NCBI RefSeq assembly: GCF_017876775.1
Contig: NZ_JAGIOP010000002.1
Coordinates: forward strand, 1,984,001 to 2,048,000
DNA length: 64,000 bases
Direction: 5' to 3'
Source: Mycolicibacterium lutetiense
Lineage (GTDB): Bacteria > Actinomycetota > Actinomycetes > Mycobacteriales > Mycobacteriaceae
Made by a program: the position numbers and the translations under genes. The notes beneath the pieces were generated by a model, which ran no database searches, was not told the DNA's origin, and worked only from the letters and a program-made list of their open reading frames with translations. This document shows, in pieces, positions 1 to 9,086 of this stretch. The first letter of the stretch is position 1; each line of letters opens with the position of its first letter.

Positions 1-157
1 CGTTGTAGGCAACACCGGGGAGGTGACGCAGCGAATGCGCGGCGTATTCGGTGACACTGACGACGACCGGGCCGTCGCCGGCGGGGGCCGGCCCAGGCAT
101 CCAGGACGTGACCAGCGGTCGGACGGCAGGTGAGGAGAAGTTGTTGATCGAAGTCAT
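1..157 (-). CDS. Partial hypothetical protein, N-terminal 52 residues
   Basis: Only the first 52 codons lie in the window; the gene runs off the left edge. Reading on the minus strand from ATG at 157 gives an open frame beginning MTSINNFSSPAVRPLVTSWM with mycobacterial codon use. A GGAG sits about 13 nt upstream, which is rather far. The closer ATG at 162 meets a stop after two codons, so it cannot be the start. It is transcribed divergently from the MocR regulator with only 29 bp between the two start codons, an arrangement in which MocR proteins commonly control the facing gene. I do not recognise the family from these residues. Confidence 0.55.
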   Translation of the reverse strand, partial: MTSINNFSSPAVRPLVTSWMPGPAPAGDGPVVVSVTEYAAHSLRHLPGVAYN

Positions 158-174
158 GTCATGACGATCGCTCC

Positions 175-229
175 TAGTATTGGTATATGTCAGGATCCAA
201 TTCTGATCTAGATGAGCAGACCAATTCTG
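175..229. promoter_or_regulatory. Candidate MocR operator, repeated CCAATTCTG boxes
   Basis: CCAATTCTG occurs at 197-205 and again at 221-229. A degenerate inverted copy, TAGTATTGG, occurs at 175-183 directly before the regulator start. MocR/PdxR-type proteins are known to bind short direct repeats near their own start. Two boxes lie inside the first 15 codons of the regulator, so occupancy could control both this gene and the divergent one. This is inference from spacing and repetition only. Confidence 0.35.
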
Positions 230-1632
230 CTGACACCGGCTTTCCCCCGGACCTTCTACTCGCCCTGGACCGGACGTCCCGCGACGGACTGGCTGTCCAG
301 CTGCAACACCAGCTGCGGTCGGGGATCCAACAGGGTCGGCTCATGGCGGGCTCGCTGCTGCCGCCGTCGCGCGTGTTGGCCGCACAGCTCGGGGTGGCGC
401 GCAGCGTCGTCGTCGCCGCCTATGAACACCTGGTGGCCGACGGGTACCTGACCGGACACCAAGGGTCCGGAACCCGGGTGAGAACCGTTGCCCCACAACC
501 ACCTCCGCGCACACACCACGTCCGCAACCCCGCAGTCCCCTTGGGCGGCGGACTTCCCGACCCCGCGCTGTTCCCCCGTACCGAGTGGCTGCGGCACTAT
601 CGCAATGCCCTCACTGCAGCACCCAACTCCCAGTTGGGTTACCCCGGGCCGCTCGGTACCCGTCCGCTACGCGAAGCCCTCACCGAATATCTGGCCCGGA
701 TTCGCGGCGTCGTGGCCACGCCCGACCACACGATCGTCACGTCAGGTCTCACGCAAGGGATTACGCTGCTGGCCCGCGCGTTACGGGCCCGAGGATGCAA
801 CGCCATCGCCGTCGAGGACCCCTGTTTCGGATTTCACCGCGATGCCATCGCCCGCACCGGACTTCGCGTGACACAGGTACCGGTCGACGAGAACGGCCTC
901 GATGTCGCCAGACTCGCCGAACTCGATGTCGGCGCAGTCCTGGTGGCACCGGCCCATTCCTATCCGACCGGTGTCGTTCTCGACACGGACCGCAGGGCGG
1001 CGTTGATCTCCTGGGCACGCCACCGCGACGCACTGATCATCGAAGATGACTACGACGCCGAATTCCGCTACGACAGAAGCCCGATCGGCGCCCTTCAAGG
1101 GCTCGCGCCGGAACACGTGGCGTATGCCGGCTGCGTGAGCAAGACGCTGTCCCCCGCCCTGCGAATCGGATGGATTGTGCTGCCGCCCTGGCTCGTCGAG
1201 CCGGTAGCAGCCGAGAAACTCTACGACGACATGGGCAACTCCGTGTTCGAGCAACTCGCCCTGTCCCGGTTCATCGGCACGGGCGGCCTGACCCGCCACC
1301 TGCGACGGGTGCGTTCGGTGTACCGCCGACGACGCGACGTCATGCTCGGGGCGATCAGCGCGTCGATGCCTCAGACGCAGCCCACCGGCATCGACGCGGG
1401 TCTGCACGTCTACCTTCGCTTGCCAACCGGGTCAGATGAGGATGCGATCGTCGCCGCCGCACGCGAACAGGGCCTGCGCCTGGACGGTGCCCGGTGGAAC
1501 TGGGCCGACCCGGATTCCGCACCACCTGCCCTGGTGATCGGATACGGCGCACTCAGCGAGACAGCGATCCGCGACAGCGTCAGCCGGCTCGCGCCGATCC
1601 TGGCCCGGTTGGGGGGCCGTCAGACCCGTTAG
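187..1632 (+). CDS. MocR-family (GntR/aminotransferase) transcriptional regulator
   Basis: This 481-residue protein joins an N-terminal GntR winged helix (about residues 25-95) to a class-I aminotransferase-like domain (about 115-470). The PLP-lysine motif CVSKTLSPALR places the Schiff-base lysine at K319, and the upstream DDYDAEFRY motif is typical of MocR/PdxR proteins. Such proteins sense PLP or an amino-acid/amine adduct and control a neighbouring gene, here most likely the partial gene facing it. No Shine-Dalgarno is visible before ATG 187; translation may be leaderless or start slightly further in. Its 3' end overlaps the converging small Cys-rich gene by 53 bp. The effector is unknown. 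Confidence 0.9.
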   Translation: MSGSNSDLDEQTNSADTGFPPDLLLALDRTSRDGLAVQLQHQLRSGIQQGRLMAGSLLPPSRVLAAQLGVARSVVVAAYEHLVADGYLTGHQGSGTRVRTVAPQPPPRTHHVRNPAVPLGGGLPDPALFPRTEWLRHYRNALTAAPNSQLGYPGPLGTRPLREALTEYLARIRGVVATPDHTIVTSGLTQGITLLARALRARGCNAIAVEDPCFGFHRDAIARTGLRVTQVPVDENGLDVARLAELDVGAVLVAPAHSYPTGVVLDTDRRAALISWARHRDALIIEDDYDAEFRYDRSPIGALQGLAPEHVAYAGCVSKTLSPALRIGWIVLPPWLVEPVAAEKLYDDMGNSVFEQLALSRFIGTGGLTRHLRRVRSVYRRRRDVMLGAISASMPQTQPTGIDAGLHVYLRLPTGSDEDAIVAAAREQGLRLDGARWNWADPDSAPPALVIGYGALSETAIRDSVSRLAPILARLGGRQTR

Positions 1633-1903
1633 CCGCGTCCGCCAACGGCAATACCCCGTCGACGGCGGCTGCCACGACCGAATCCCGCAGCGAGGTACAG
1701 CCGAGAAACACTCCACGACCGCCGTGGCCGGCCAGCGCCTCAGCGTCGCGGCGCTGCGGGCATTGCCCGGCCGCTGTGGCGTTCCACTGCACGCAGGTCT
1801 GCTGCCAACTGCTCTTGCGCGCCAGTACGACTGCGCCGCAGCGTCGGCAGGACACCGGCATCATCGGCAACTCTTCGAGCCGAGGATCGAGACGGACGGT
1901 CAC
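1580..1903 (-). CDS. Small Cys-rich protein coupled to the Rieske oxygenase
   Basis: A 107-residue reading frame starts at GTG 1903, overlapping the oxygenase stop by 4 bp (GTGA), which indicates translational coupling. The N-terminal half carries a CRRC pair (C19, C22) and further cysteines near residues 37 and 48, a pattern that could bind zinc or iron; the C-terminal tail is Gly/Pro-rich and unstructured. A role as a metal-binding partner or maturation factor of the upstream oxygenase is inference from coupling alone; it lacks a complete ferredoxin motif. The last 53 bp overlap the end of the MocR gene on the other strand. Confidence 0.6.
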   Translation of the reverse strand: MTVRLDPRLEELPMMPVSCRRCGAVVLARKSSWQQTCVQWNATAAGQCPQRRDAEALAGHGGRGVFLGCTSLRDSVVAAAVDGVLPLADAANGSDGPPTGPGSARAG

Positions 1904-3039
1904 GGCGCTGACCGGACGGTGGCGCGGGCAGCGAGGTTGTCTTCGATCTCCTGCGCCCACGCATGCCGAGCGCTCGTCGTGTCGATCTCGTATTCGAACC
2001 GGTCGACCATGTCGGCGGCCACGTCGTCAGCGTCCACGTAGAACTGTTCGTACCAACGGCGCAGCTGGTACACCGGCCCGTCCTCCTCGCACAGCAACGG
2101 GTTGTCGATGCGTGCCTTGGTTTTCCAGATCGCCACGTCCTGCTCGAAGCCGATCTTGACCCAATCGCCCAAGGCGATGGCGTTCTGCAGGGCCAGCGCT
2201 CCGGACACGCCCTCGGCTTTCTTGACGATGATGCCGTATTGCAGGACAAACGAATTCGCGTCGATCGGATAATGACAGTTGATCAGCACGCTGTGATGAT
2301 CGGCGTCCGGATAGTGATATGTCAGGTCATCGATCATGAAGGCCGGTCCGTAGTACGACGCCACTGATGTGGTGCTGAGCATCGCCGAGCCGCCGACATC
2401 GTGGCGGTCGGCACGGCTATCCGCGTTCATGTACTGGGTCGCGATATGGCCTTCGAAGATGTTCTTGAAGTAGGTGGGCATCGATCCGTGGACGTAGAAG
2501 AAGTGCGCCATGTCCACCACGTTGTCCACCAACTCACGGCAGTTGGCATTGACGACCGTTGTGTACCAATGCCAATCGGTCCACTCATCGCTGGTGGCAC
2601 CTTCGATGCGCGGAATCGTCGCATCGGCGGGCGGGGGTTTGCCCTCGGAATCGTTCCAGACGAACAGCATCCCGTCCTGCTCAAGGGTCGTCCAGGCGAC
2701 GGTCCGGGCCAGCCGGGGTGCCCGCTTGCCGTACGGCACGTTCTTGCAGCGCCCGTCGCCGCCCCACCGCCAGTCGTGGAAGGGGCAGGCGATCTCGTTG
2801 CCCTTGACCTCGCCTTGGGACAGGTCACCGCCCATGTGCCGGCAATAGCCGTCGAGCACGTTGATCTTGCCGTCACCACTGCGGAATACGACAAGCTTCT
2901 GCCCGAATACGTTGATCGCGTGAGGCTCCCCGTCACCGAGGTCGCGAGTCAGTCCGAGGCAGTGCCAGCCACGCGCAAAACGCGCCGGCGGTGCTTCGGC
3001 TTCGATCTCGCGTACCTCGCACTCGGATTCCATGGACAT
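1900..3039 (-). CDS. kshA: KshA-type Rieske oxygenase (3-ketosteroid 9-alpha-hydroxylase family)
   Basis: This 379-residue oxygenase matches the size of KshA, the terminal oxygenase that opens the steroid B ring with its reductase KshB. The Rieske [2Fe-2S] ligands are C66, H68, C85 and H88 (YCRHMGG and ACPFHDW). The mononuclear iron site shows N173, D176, H179 and H184 in NVVDMAHFFYVH, the same spacing as in characterised KshA. The start at ATG 3039 follows a GGAGGGG ribosome site. It lies 151 bp downstream of the Pro/Ala-rich gene on the same strand and is coupled to the small Cys-rich gene. Mycobacteria carry several KshA paralogues, so steroid specificity is not proven; no kshB or other sterol gene lies nearby. 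Confidence 0.85.
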   Translation of the reverse strand: MSMESECEVREIEAEAPPARFARGWHCLGLTRDLGDGEPHAINVFGQKLVVFRSGDGKINVLDGYCRHMGGDLSQGEVKGNEIACPFHDWRWGGDGRCKNVPYGKRAPRLARTVAWTTLEQDGMLFVWNDSEGKPPPADATIPRIEGATSDEWTDWHWYTTVVNANCRELVDNVVDMAHFFYVHGSMPTYFKNIFEGHIATQYMNADSRADRHDVGGSAMLSTTSVASYYGPAFMIDDLTYHYPDADHHSVLINCHYPIDANSFVLQYGIIVKKAEGVSGALALQNAIALGDWVKIGFEQDVAIWKTKARIDNPLLCEEDGPVYQLRRWYEQFYVDADDVAADMVDRFEYEIDTTSARHAWAQEIEDNLAARATVRSAP

Positions 3040-3190
3040 CAAGGACCCCTCCGAAGTCTCGCGGCAACTGTGGTTCACGTCACAACCAGGTCTAACACTG
3101 AGGTTGCCCCTCCGGCGGCCAAAGTCCCACTGGCAGGGATCGAAATCCGATTCGACGCAGACGGCTAACCGCCCCACCTGCGGTAACTGG

Positions 3191-4609
3191 TCACGGCCCC
3201 GCCTGAGGCAACTCGTCGGCGGCGATCGCACACGGCGTGTCGCCGGCGGGCGCGGCGAGCGGTTCGGCGGCGGGCCCGGGCACCGTGGGCGGTGGCGCGA
3301 CGGATTCGGGCACCTCCGTGGCCGCCGGCAGTGGATCCGGCTGCGATTCAGTCACTTCCACACCAGGATCCTCCTGCCCCGCAGGTTGCCCCTCGGCGGT
3401 GTCCTCGTCCTCGTCCTCGTCGGCCGCAGTCTCGTCGGAATCGTCGTTCGTGTCGTCTTCGGCCTCGTCGTGTGCGTCATCGTCAGCCCCCGGATCGATG
3501 TCTTCGTCCTCCAGACCACCGATGTCCTCGGGCAGATCATCGGCAGACGACCCGATCAGCCCGCCCAACAGGTCGGCCAATGACTGGCCGGTCCCCGTCA
3601 ACCCAGACCCGATGTCGGGCATGCCACCGAGACCGGGCAGTCCACCGCCGCCGAGGCCCTGGCCGAGGCCCGCCGGCGAGGCAAAGGCGGGAGCCGCCGA
3701 CTCACTGGGCGCTCCGGCCGCGACCATTGGTTCAGGCCCGACCGGCGGCCCGACCGGCGGAGCGCCGGCCGCCATCTCGACCGGCGGCATCCCGACAGGT
3801 GCCACCGGCGCGGTGAATCCCCCACGCGCACCGGCAACCGAAGACCGGTCGGCGGTATCGGCGGCCAAGGCCAGCGCGGGGTGCCGGGACTCGGGCGTCG
3901 ACGGAAGCCAGACCGGCCCCAGCTCCCCCGGAATGCCGAACATCGGGGACACCTCGGCGCGCAACGCGGTGAGGGCTTGCGCGTACGCATCGGCCACCGC
4001 GCGTGTCATGCCGCGCATCGCGGTCAGCCACTCCCCGCCGATGTCGTTGGCTACAAACGGTTTCACCTGCGCGTCGATCAGTTCACTGGCCGCCGAACGG
4101 TCCCCCGCACCGGTGCTCACAGTGCGTGCCGCGGCGAGCCAGGTTCCACGCTGACCGGCCTGGCGCCCCTCGATCTGTATCGCAGCGGCCGCCTTGGCGT
4201 CGACCGCCTGCCACAGGTTGTCGCGCAACCGGCCCAAGGTGGCTGCGGCGCCGCGGATACCGGTGGCGACCTGAGCCGCGCAGCGCGCATGCCGGTCCAG
4301 AAAGCCCGTCGAAGCCCGAGCCCCGGCACCCTGCCACGCTTGGGACAGATCCTGGAAGTGGCTGCCCTGCAGCCGCTCTGCCTGCTCGGCCGCCGCAGCA
4401 GCAGCTGCCAGCGATGCGCATTCGGCATCCAGCACCCGTAGATCCAGGCCGTCCTCGGCGGCATACCAGTCGTGCACCTGGTCGCGATACCGCGTCAGGT
4501 CGGGGTGGGAGAAGCCGAGCAGCTGACAGGCCCAGACGTACTCAGCGATCGTGTCGACAGCGGACTGGCCCTCATCCAACCGGGCCGCGACATCAAGGCT
4601 GGGCACCAC
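3191..4609 (-). CDS. Rv3439c-like Ala/Pro-rich protein, possible EspA-like type VII substrate
   Basis: The 472-residue product begins at GTG 4609, 3 bp after the preceding small gene. The N-terminal half (about 1-245) is Ala-rich and looks helical, with a WXG-type turn AWQGAG (W92-Q-G94). Residues about 245-350 are Pro/Gly/Ala-rich; then follows a strongly acidic stretch of Asp/Glu runs and a Pro-rich tail. There is no signal peptide or clear membrane segment. Position, size and composition match Rv3439c of M. tuberculosis. The helical WXG-containing N-terminus with a disordered tail, behind a small YxxxD protein, resembles EspC/EspA organisation, which suggests type VII export; this is inference. 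Confidence 0.75.
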   Translation of the reverse strand: MVPSLDVAARLDEGQSAVDTIAEYVWACQLLGFSHPDLTRYRDQVHDWYAAEDGLDLRVLDAECASLAAAAAAAEQAERLQGSHFQDLSQAWQGAGARASTGFLDRHARCAAQVATGIRGAAATLGRLRDNLWQAVDAKAAAAIQIEGRQAGQRGTWLAAARTVSTGAGDRSAASELIDAQVKPFVANDIGGEWLTAMRGMTRAVADAYAQALTALRAEVSPMFGIPGELGPVWLPSTPESRHPALALAADTADRSSVAGARGGFTAPVAPVGMPPVEMAAGAPPVGPPVGPEPMVAAGAPSESAAPAFASPAGLGQGLGGGGLPGLGGMPDIGSGLTGTGQSLADLLGGLIGSSADDLPEDIGGLEDEDIDPGADDDAHDEAEDDTNDDSDETAADEDEDEDTAEGQPAGQEDPGVEVTESQPDPLPAATEVPESVAPPPTVPGPAAEPLAAPAGDTPCAIAADELPQAGP

Positions 4610-4612
4610 GGC

Positions 4613-4918
4613 TCAACCCACCCGAGCTGCAGCACGCGCATCGGCAGCCCAGTACCGATCGATGGAGCTGCGCAGCACGGCCGCGACCTCGGCGCTGGCC
4701 CGCGACCACCGACGCAACCCGTCCGTTACCTCGTCGACGGCGGTCCGCACCGCATCCCCGTCGGCAACGTGGTGACGCCCGGCGGAGGCGCCGTCGAATA
4801 CCGGCCCGCGCAGACGGTCACGCACCACTGAATCGAGATCGGCGGCGACGGCGTCATATCCGGCGGCCACTGCCGCCAGTGCTGCGCCGTCGAGACTGGC
4901 GGCAGTTACATCTCCCAT
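4613..4918 (-). CDS. Rv3440c-like 101-aa helical protein with YxxxD signal
   Basis: Starting at ATG 4918 gives 101 residues, the usual size of WXG100/EspC-type proteins and of Rv3440c. An FDG turn (F41-D-G43) sits where ESAT-6 has W-X-G, between two predicted helices. Near the C-terminus Y89 and D93 (RYWAADA) make the YxxxD motif known as the type VII export signal. It follows glmM by 37 bp and precedes the larger Ala/Pro-rich gene by 3 bp, so the three are probably co-transcribed. Export by an ESX system is an inference from these motifs. The ESX-4 locus lies about 13 kb away in this window. Confidence 0.8.
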   Translation of the reverse strand: MGDVTAASLDGAALAAVAAGYDAVAADLDSVVRDRLRGPVFDGASAGRHHVADGDAVRTAVDEVTDGLRRWSRASAEVAAVLRSSIDRYWAADARAAARVG

Positions 4919-4955
4919 GCCCGGTTTAGACGCAGCCGGGCACCGTTCGGTTCCC

Positions 4956-6296
4956 TCAGGACGACTGGCCGCTGACCGAATCTGCCACGCGAACCGCGAC
5001 CATCCGGGCCGTGTTCTCATCGGCGGCCTCGACCATCACCCGAACCACCTGTTCGGTACCCGAGGGCCGCAACAGGATTCGGCCGGTGTCGCCGAGTTCG
5101 GCCTCGGCCTGGGCCACCGCGGACTGCACGGACGGCGCTTTGGCCACCGCAGCCTTGTCCTCGACCGCGACGTTGATCAACACCTGCGGCAACGTACGCA
5201 TCGGTGCGGCAAGCGCAGCCAAGGTAGTGCGGGTCTGAGCCATCCGCGACATCAGCCGCAGGCCGGTGACGATGCCGTCACCGGTCGTGCCGAAGCCGGG
5301 CAACACGATGTGACCCGACTGCTCACCACCGAGCGAGAACTCGCCGGCCCGCAGTTCCTCGAGCACATAACGGTCGCCGACACCGGTGGTGCGGACCTCG
5401 ATACCGGCCGCCCGCATGGCTAGGTGCAAGCCCAGATTGCTCATCACTGTGGCCACCAACGTGTCGGAGGCCAACTCGCCGGCCTCCTGCATGGCCAACG
5501 CCAGCACCACCATGATCGAGTCGCCGTCGATGACCCGGCCCGTGGCGTCGACCGCCAGGCACCGGTCGGCATCACCGTCGTGGGCCAGCCCCAGATCGGC
5601 CCCGTGCTCGGCGACAGCGGCCTGCAGGACCTCCATATGGGTGGATCCGCAGCCGTCGTTGATGTTGAGGCCATTGGGGTCGGCGTTGATCGCAATGACA
5701 TTGGCCCCGGCAGCCCGATAGGCCCGCGGAGCGGCTGCCGACGCCGCACCGTGTGCGCAGTCGACGACCACGGTGAGGCCTTCGAGCCGGGTGGTGACGG
5801 CCTTGCCTGCGTGCCGCAGGTAGCGGTCCAACGCGTCCTCGGCGTCCAGAACCCGGCCGATGCCGGCCCCGACGGGCCTGAGCCCGGGACCCGCGTGCAC
5901 AAGTTCCTCGATGCGATCCTCGGCAGCGTCGTCCAGCTTGTGCCCGCCGGGACCGAAGATCTTGATGCCGTTATCGGGCATCGGGTTGTGCGACGCGGAG
6001 ATCATCACCCCGAAACCTGCGTCATAAGCACTGGTCAGATACGCCACCGCGGGCGTCGGCAGGACGCCGACCCGCAGGACATCGACACCCTCACTGGTGA
6101 TACCGGCAATCACCGCGGCTTCCAGCATCTCGCCGCTCGCCCGCGGATCGCGGCCCACCACGGCCACCCGCCGGCCATGCCCGGCAGAAGTGCCGAGACG
6201 CCGTGCCGCCGCCGAACCGAGTGCTACTGCCAGTTCAGCAGTCAGATCGCGATTGGCGACCCCGCGCACCCCATCGGTGCCGAACAGTCGACCCAT
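4956..6296 (-). CDS. glmM: Phosphoglucosamine mutase
   Basis: GlmM converts glucosamine-6-phosphate to glucosamine-1-phosphate in the cytoplasm, on the route to UDP-GlcNAc for peptidoglycan and the arabinogalactan linker. The start at ATG 6296 gives the typical [13 protein letters not shown]-terminus and 446 residues. The phosphoserine loop ISASHNP places the catalytic serine at S102; the metal loop DGDADR and the C-terminal phosphate-binding RPSGTE are present. It follows the ribosomal genes rplM-rpsI with one secreted-protein gene in between, as in other mycobacteria, and leads into the Rv3440c/Rv3439c-like pair. No part looks altered. Confidence 0.97.
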   Translation of the reverse strand: MGRLFGTDGVRGVANRDLTAELAVALGSAAARRLGTSAGHGRRVAVVGRDPRASGEMLEAAVIAGITSEGVDVLRVGVLPTPAVAYLTSAYDAGFGVMISASHNPMPDNGIKIFGPGGHKLDDAAEDRIEELVHAGPGLRPVGAGIGRVLDAEDALDRYLRHAGKAVTTRLEGLTVVVDCAHGAASAAAPRAYRAAGANVIAINADPNGLNINDGCGSTHMEVLQAAVAEHGADLGLAHDGDADRCLAVDATGRVIDGDSIMVVLALAMQEAGELASDTLVATVMSNLGLHLAMRAAGIEVRTTGVGDRYVLEELRAGEFSLGGEQSGHIVLPGFGTTGDGIVTGLRLMSRMAQTRTTLAALAAPMRTLPQVLINVAVEDKAAVAKAPSVQSAVAQAEAELGDTGRILLRPSGTEQVVRVMVEAADENTARMVAVRVADSVSGQSS

Positions 6297-6434
6297 GCCC
6301 TTAAACTTCTCATAATTGGCCGCCGTAGGCACAACCGACGAGGTCAGCGACCAGCCTGGTCCCCAATTGAGACCGCATCGAGATCACCGATCACCGCCCA
6401 CGAATGGGCACGGGCGATGATCGGTGACACCTCG

Positions 6435-6860
6435 CTAGCGGGAACCGGTGTCTGACGACGAGTGGCTGCCGCCGGGCGCCATGGGTTCGGTTGTCGGCGC
6501 AAGGCTGTGCGGTGCGGTCCCCTCGGAGACGCCGCCCGGACGCTCAGTGGTGCCGTTCTGGCTGAACGAGATGGTCCCCAGATTGTTGGTGCAGACCACG
6601 TGGTCGCCGCTGTTCGCATCGACCCCCTGAACCGCGGTGGTCAACGATGCCGTGTCGGTGTTCTCGCACACCCCCGCAGCGATCTGCGCGGCCGCGGCGT
6701 CGTCGATGTTCTCCAGGACCGAGACGTTGCCGAGGGTGAGGTTGACCTTGCCGTCTCCGGCAGTTTCGGGCGCCGCGTTGGCGATACCCAGGCCGACGGT
6801 AAACAGCAGCGACCCGCCGAGCACGGCTCCCGCAGTGGCTGTCTTCACGAAGTTCCCCAC
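6435..6860 (-). CDS. Small secreted protein of unknown function
   Basis: GTG 6860 is chosen because a GGAG lies 6 nt upstream. It yields 141 residues with a Sec signal peptide (lysine, then a hydrophobic core ending ANA before APE, cleavage about residue 26). The mature part has two cysteines that could form a disulfide (in GVCENTD and VVCTN), and the C-terminal 40 residues are Ser/Thr/Pro/Gly-rich and probably disordered. No known domain is recognised. It lies between rpsI and glmM, separated from rpsI by an intrinsic terminator, so it should have its own promoter somewhere in 6861-7131. Confidence 0.8.
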   Translation of the reverse strand: MGNFVKTATAGAVLGGSLLFTVGLGIANAAPETAGDGKVNLTLGNVSVLENIDDAAAAQIAAGVCENTDTASLTTAVQGVDANSGDHVVCTNNLGTISFSQNGTTERPGGVSEGTAPHSLAPTTEPMAPGGSHSSSDTGSR

Positions 6861-7131
6861 AATTGCTCCTTCCGATAAGAAAGCGGCACCCCGGCCCCCG
6901 ACGTCGATACGACGTCCACCGGTGGCAGGAAGGTCCTGCGAGCACAACCCTGCTGACACAAAGCGGCCCCCTGCTCTCCGCCCAGAGGACTTCCACGCCG
7001 TGGCGGTCCTCAAACTCGAATCCGCGAAAAATCTTGAGGGCGGTCGCGCGCCGCTTTCGGCACCAGGGTCGTGGCCGGGCCCCGACAACGACTCGGGTGT
7101 GGAAAACGACGCAGGTCAACACGCAAAAACA
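6861..7131. other. Non-coding spacer upstream of the secreted-protein gene
   Basis: Together with the rpsI terminator this forms a 331-bp gap. I see no coding frame with a credible start here; the listed open frames are antisense or out-of-frame extensions. It must hold the promoter of the secreted-protein gene, but no convincing -10/-35 pair was identified by eye. Confidence 0.4.
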
Positions 7132-7168
7132 AACCCGCCGGGTGTGTACATGACACACCCGGCGGGTT
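7132..7168 (-). terminator. rpsI: Intrinsic terminator of the rplM-rpsI operon
   Basis: A perfect 16-bp stem (arms 7132-7147 and 7153-7168) with a 5-nt loop follows the rpsI stop by 23 bp. On the minus strand it is followed by TGTTTTTG, a T-rich tract. Both features mark a strong rho-independent terminator reading leftwards. It insulates rpsI from the secreted-protein gene. Confidence 0.9.
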
Positions 7169-7191
7169 CGTTCGGCCATAAAGGCGACAGA

Positions 7192-7685
<494 letters not shown>

Positions 7686-7689
<4 letters not shown>

Positions 7690-8129
7690 TGGGCCACCTG
7701 CTTGATCTCGTACGGAACCGGCTGCTGAGCGGCGTGCGGATGATCCGGGCCGGCATAGACCTTGAGCTTCTTCTGAATCTGCCGACCAAGCTTGGTGTGG
7801 GGCAGCATGCCGATGATCGCGTTCTCGACGACGCGGGTCGGGTGCTTCTGCAGCAGGTCTCCGATGGAGCGCTTGCGCAGACCGCCCGGGTAACCCGAGT
7901 GGCTGTAAGCGAACTTCTTGGTGAGCTTGTCGCCGCTGACGGCGATCTTCTCGGCGTTGATGACGATGACGAAATCGCCACCATCGACATTCGGCGTGAA
8001 TGTCGGCTTGTGCTTGCCGCGGAGCAGCTTGGCTGCTTCGACGGCGAGCCGGCCGAGCACCACGTCTTGGGCGTCGATGACGTACCACGAATGCGTGGTG
8101 TCACCCGCCTTCGGCGTGTACGTAGGCAC
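7686..8129 (-). CDS. rplM: 50S ribosomal protein L13
   Basis: L13 is an early-assembly 23S rRNA-binding protein. The 147-residue product starts at GTG 8129 (VPTYTPKAG), 8 nt after an AGAGG. It shows the family signatures [15 protein letters not shown], the lysine-rich RGKHKPTF region, and GMLPHTKLG. First gene of the rplM-rpsI operon. Its 183-bp leader (8130-8312) separates it from eutC and includes a perfect 12-bp palindrome at 8235-8246 (TGCCCTAGGGCA) plus several GC-rich inverted repeats. No recognised L13 leader class could be assigned. Confidence 0.97.
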
Positions 8130-8312
8130 AGCGCATACCTCTTCTATTCTCGGGTTGACTCCCGGTGACCCGGGTGCCGGTCGCGGCGCATGTACTCGGA
8201 TTTCCCGGCGACCGACTTTGACCCGGGACCCGCTTGCCCTAGGGCAGCACACACCAACGGAGCAGCTTACCTGTGGGCTTCCGCGCAGGTCAAAACGCGC
8301 CTTCGGGAGGGT

Positions 8313-9086
8313 TCAGGTGAGTTCGGCGACAATCGAGCTACCGAGCGCCGAAGTTCGTGAGGTGTCCTTCAGATCGACGCCGGAGCGACCCAGCGCCAAC
8401 GCACCGTCGACCAGTCCGGCCGCCACCCGCGCGGCTTCGGCGTATCCCAGGCCGTCGGGCGGGTGGATGTTGGAGATGCAGTTGCGGTCGGCGTCGGTGC
8501 GGCCGGGTATCGGCAGGTGGGTGAGGTAGATGCCGAGGCTGTCGGCCACGCTCAGCCCGGGCCGCTCCCCGATGATGACGAGCAGAGTTCGGACGCGCGA
8601 CTGTGCCCCTATGTGGTCGCCGAGCGCGACCCGGGCCTGCGTCGCGATCACCGGCGGGGCCAGCGTGTAGCGGTCCCGCAACTCGGCCACCAACGCGGTG
8701 AGCAGCGTCGCGCCGTGACGATCGAGCGCAGTCGGCGACAATCCGTCGGCCAGCACGAAGCCGATGTCGGCCGGGGTGTCGGGCACAGCCGTGCCCTCCG
8801 CGGGTTCCCGGCCCAGATCGGGCCGGCGCAGATACTCGTCGCGTGAGCTGGCCTTGCTGGTCACCAGTGTCGGCTCACCGATGCCCACCGCACGAACCTC
8901 GTCGGCGACCTTGTCGACGTTCAGTGGCACATGTACGGCGTCGCGCGCCGCGGCATGCGCGGCGGCCAGCTCGAGCACCCGACGGGTCGGCAGCGCGTTG
9001 CCGGCCCGGCCCAGCCCGATCCGCGCTTGGGTCGTCCTGCGCAGTTCATCCCAGAACTCTTGAACCGCAACCTCATTGGAACTCAT
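8313..9086 (-). CDS. eutC: Ethanolamine ammonia-lyase small subunit
   Basis: EutC is the beta subunit of adenosylcobalamin-dependent ethanolamine ammonia-lyase, which splits ethanolamine into acetaldehyde and ammonia. The 257-residue protein starts at ATG 9086, overlapping the eutB stop by 4 bp (ATGA). Family hallmarks are LGRAGNALPTRRVLE near the N-terminus, DIGFVLADGLSPTAL, VIIGERPGLSVADSLGIYLT, and DRNCISNIHPPDGL towards the C-terminus. No microcompartment shell genes are present, so acetaldehyde would be handled in the cytosol by the aldehyde dehydrogenase and AdhP encoded upstream in the same run. Confidence 0.95.
   Translation of the reverse strand: MSSNEVAVQEFWDELRRTTQARIGLGRAGNALPTRRVLELAAAHAAARDAVHVPLNVDKVADEVRAVGIGEPTLVTSKASSRDEYLRRPDLGREPAEGTAVPDTPADIGFVLADGLSPTALDRHGATLLTALVAELRDRYTLAPPVIATQARVALGDHIGAQSRVRTLLVIIGERPGLSVADSLGIYLTHLPIPGRTDADRNCISNIHPPDGLGYAEAARVAAGLVDGALALGRSGVDLKDTSRTSALGSSIVAELT

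Noticed and set aside
3040..3190. Possible KstR-type operator upstream of kshA
   Set aside because: The AAC...GTT halves present do not match the known KstR spacing well enough to claim a site.
5424..6455. 343-codon open frame on the plus strand over glmM
   Set aside because: Antisense to glmM, which is complete and conserved; composition is that of a shadow frame.
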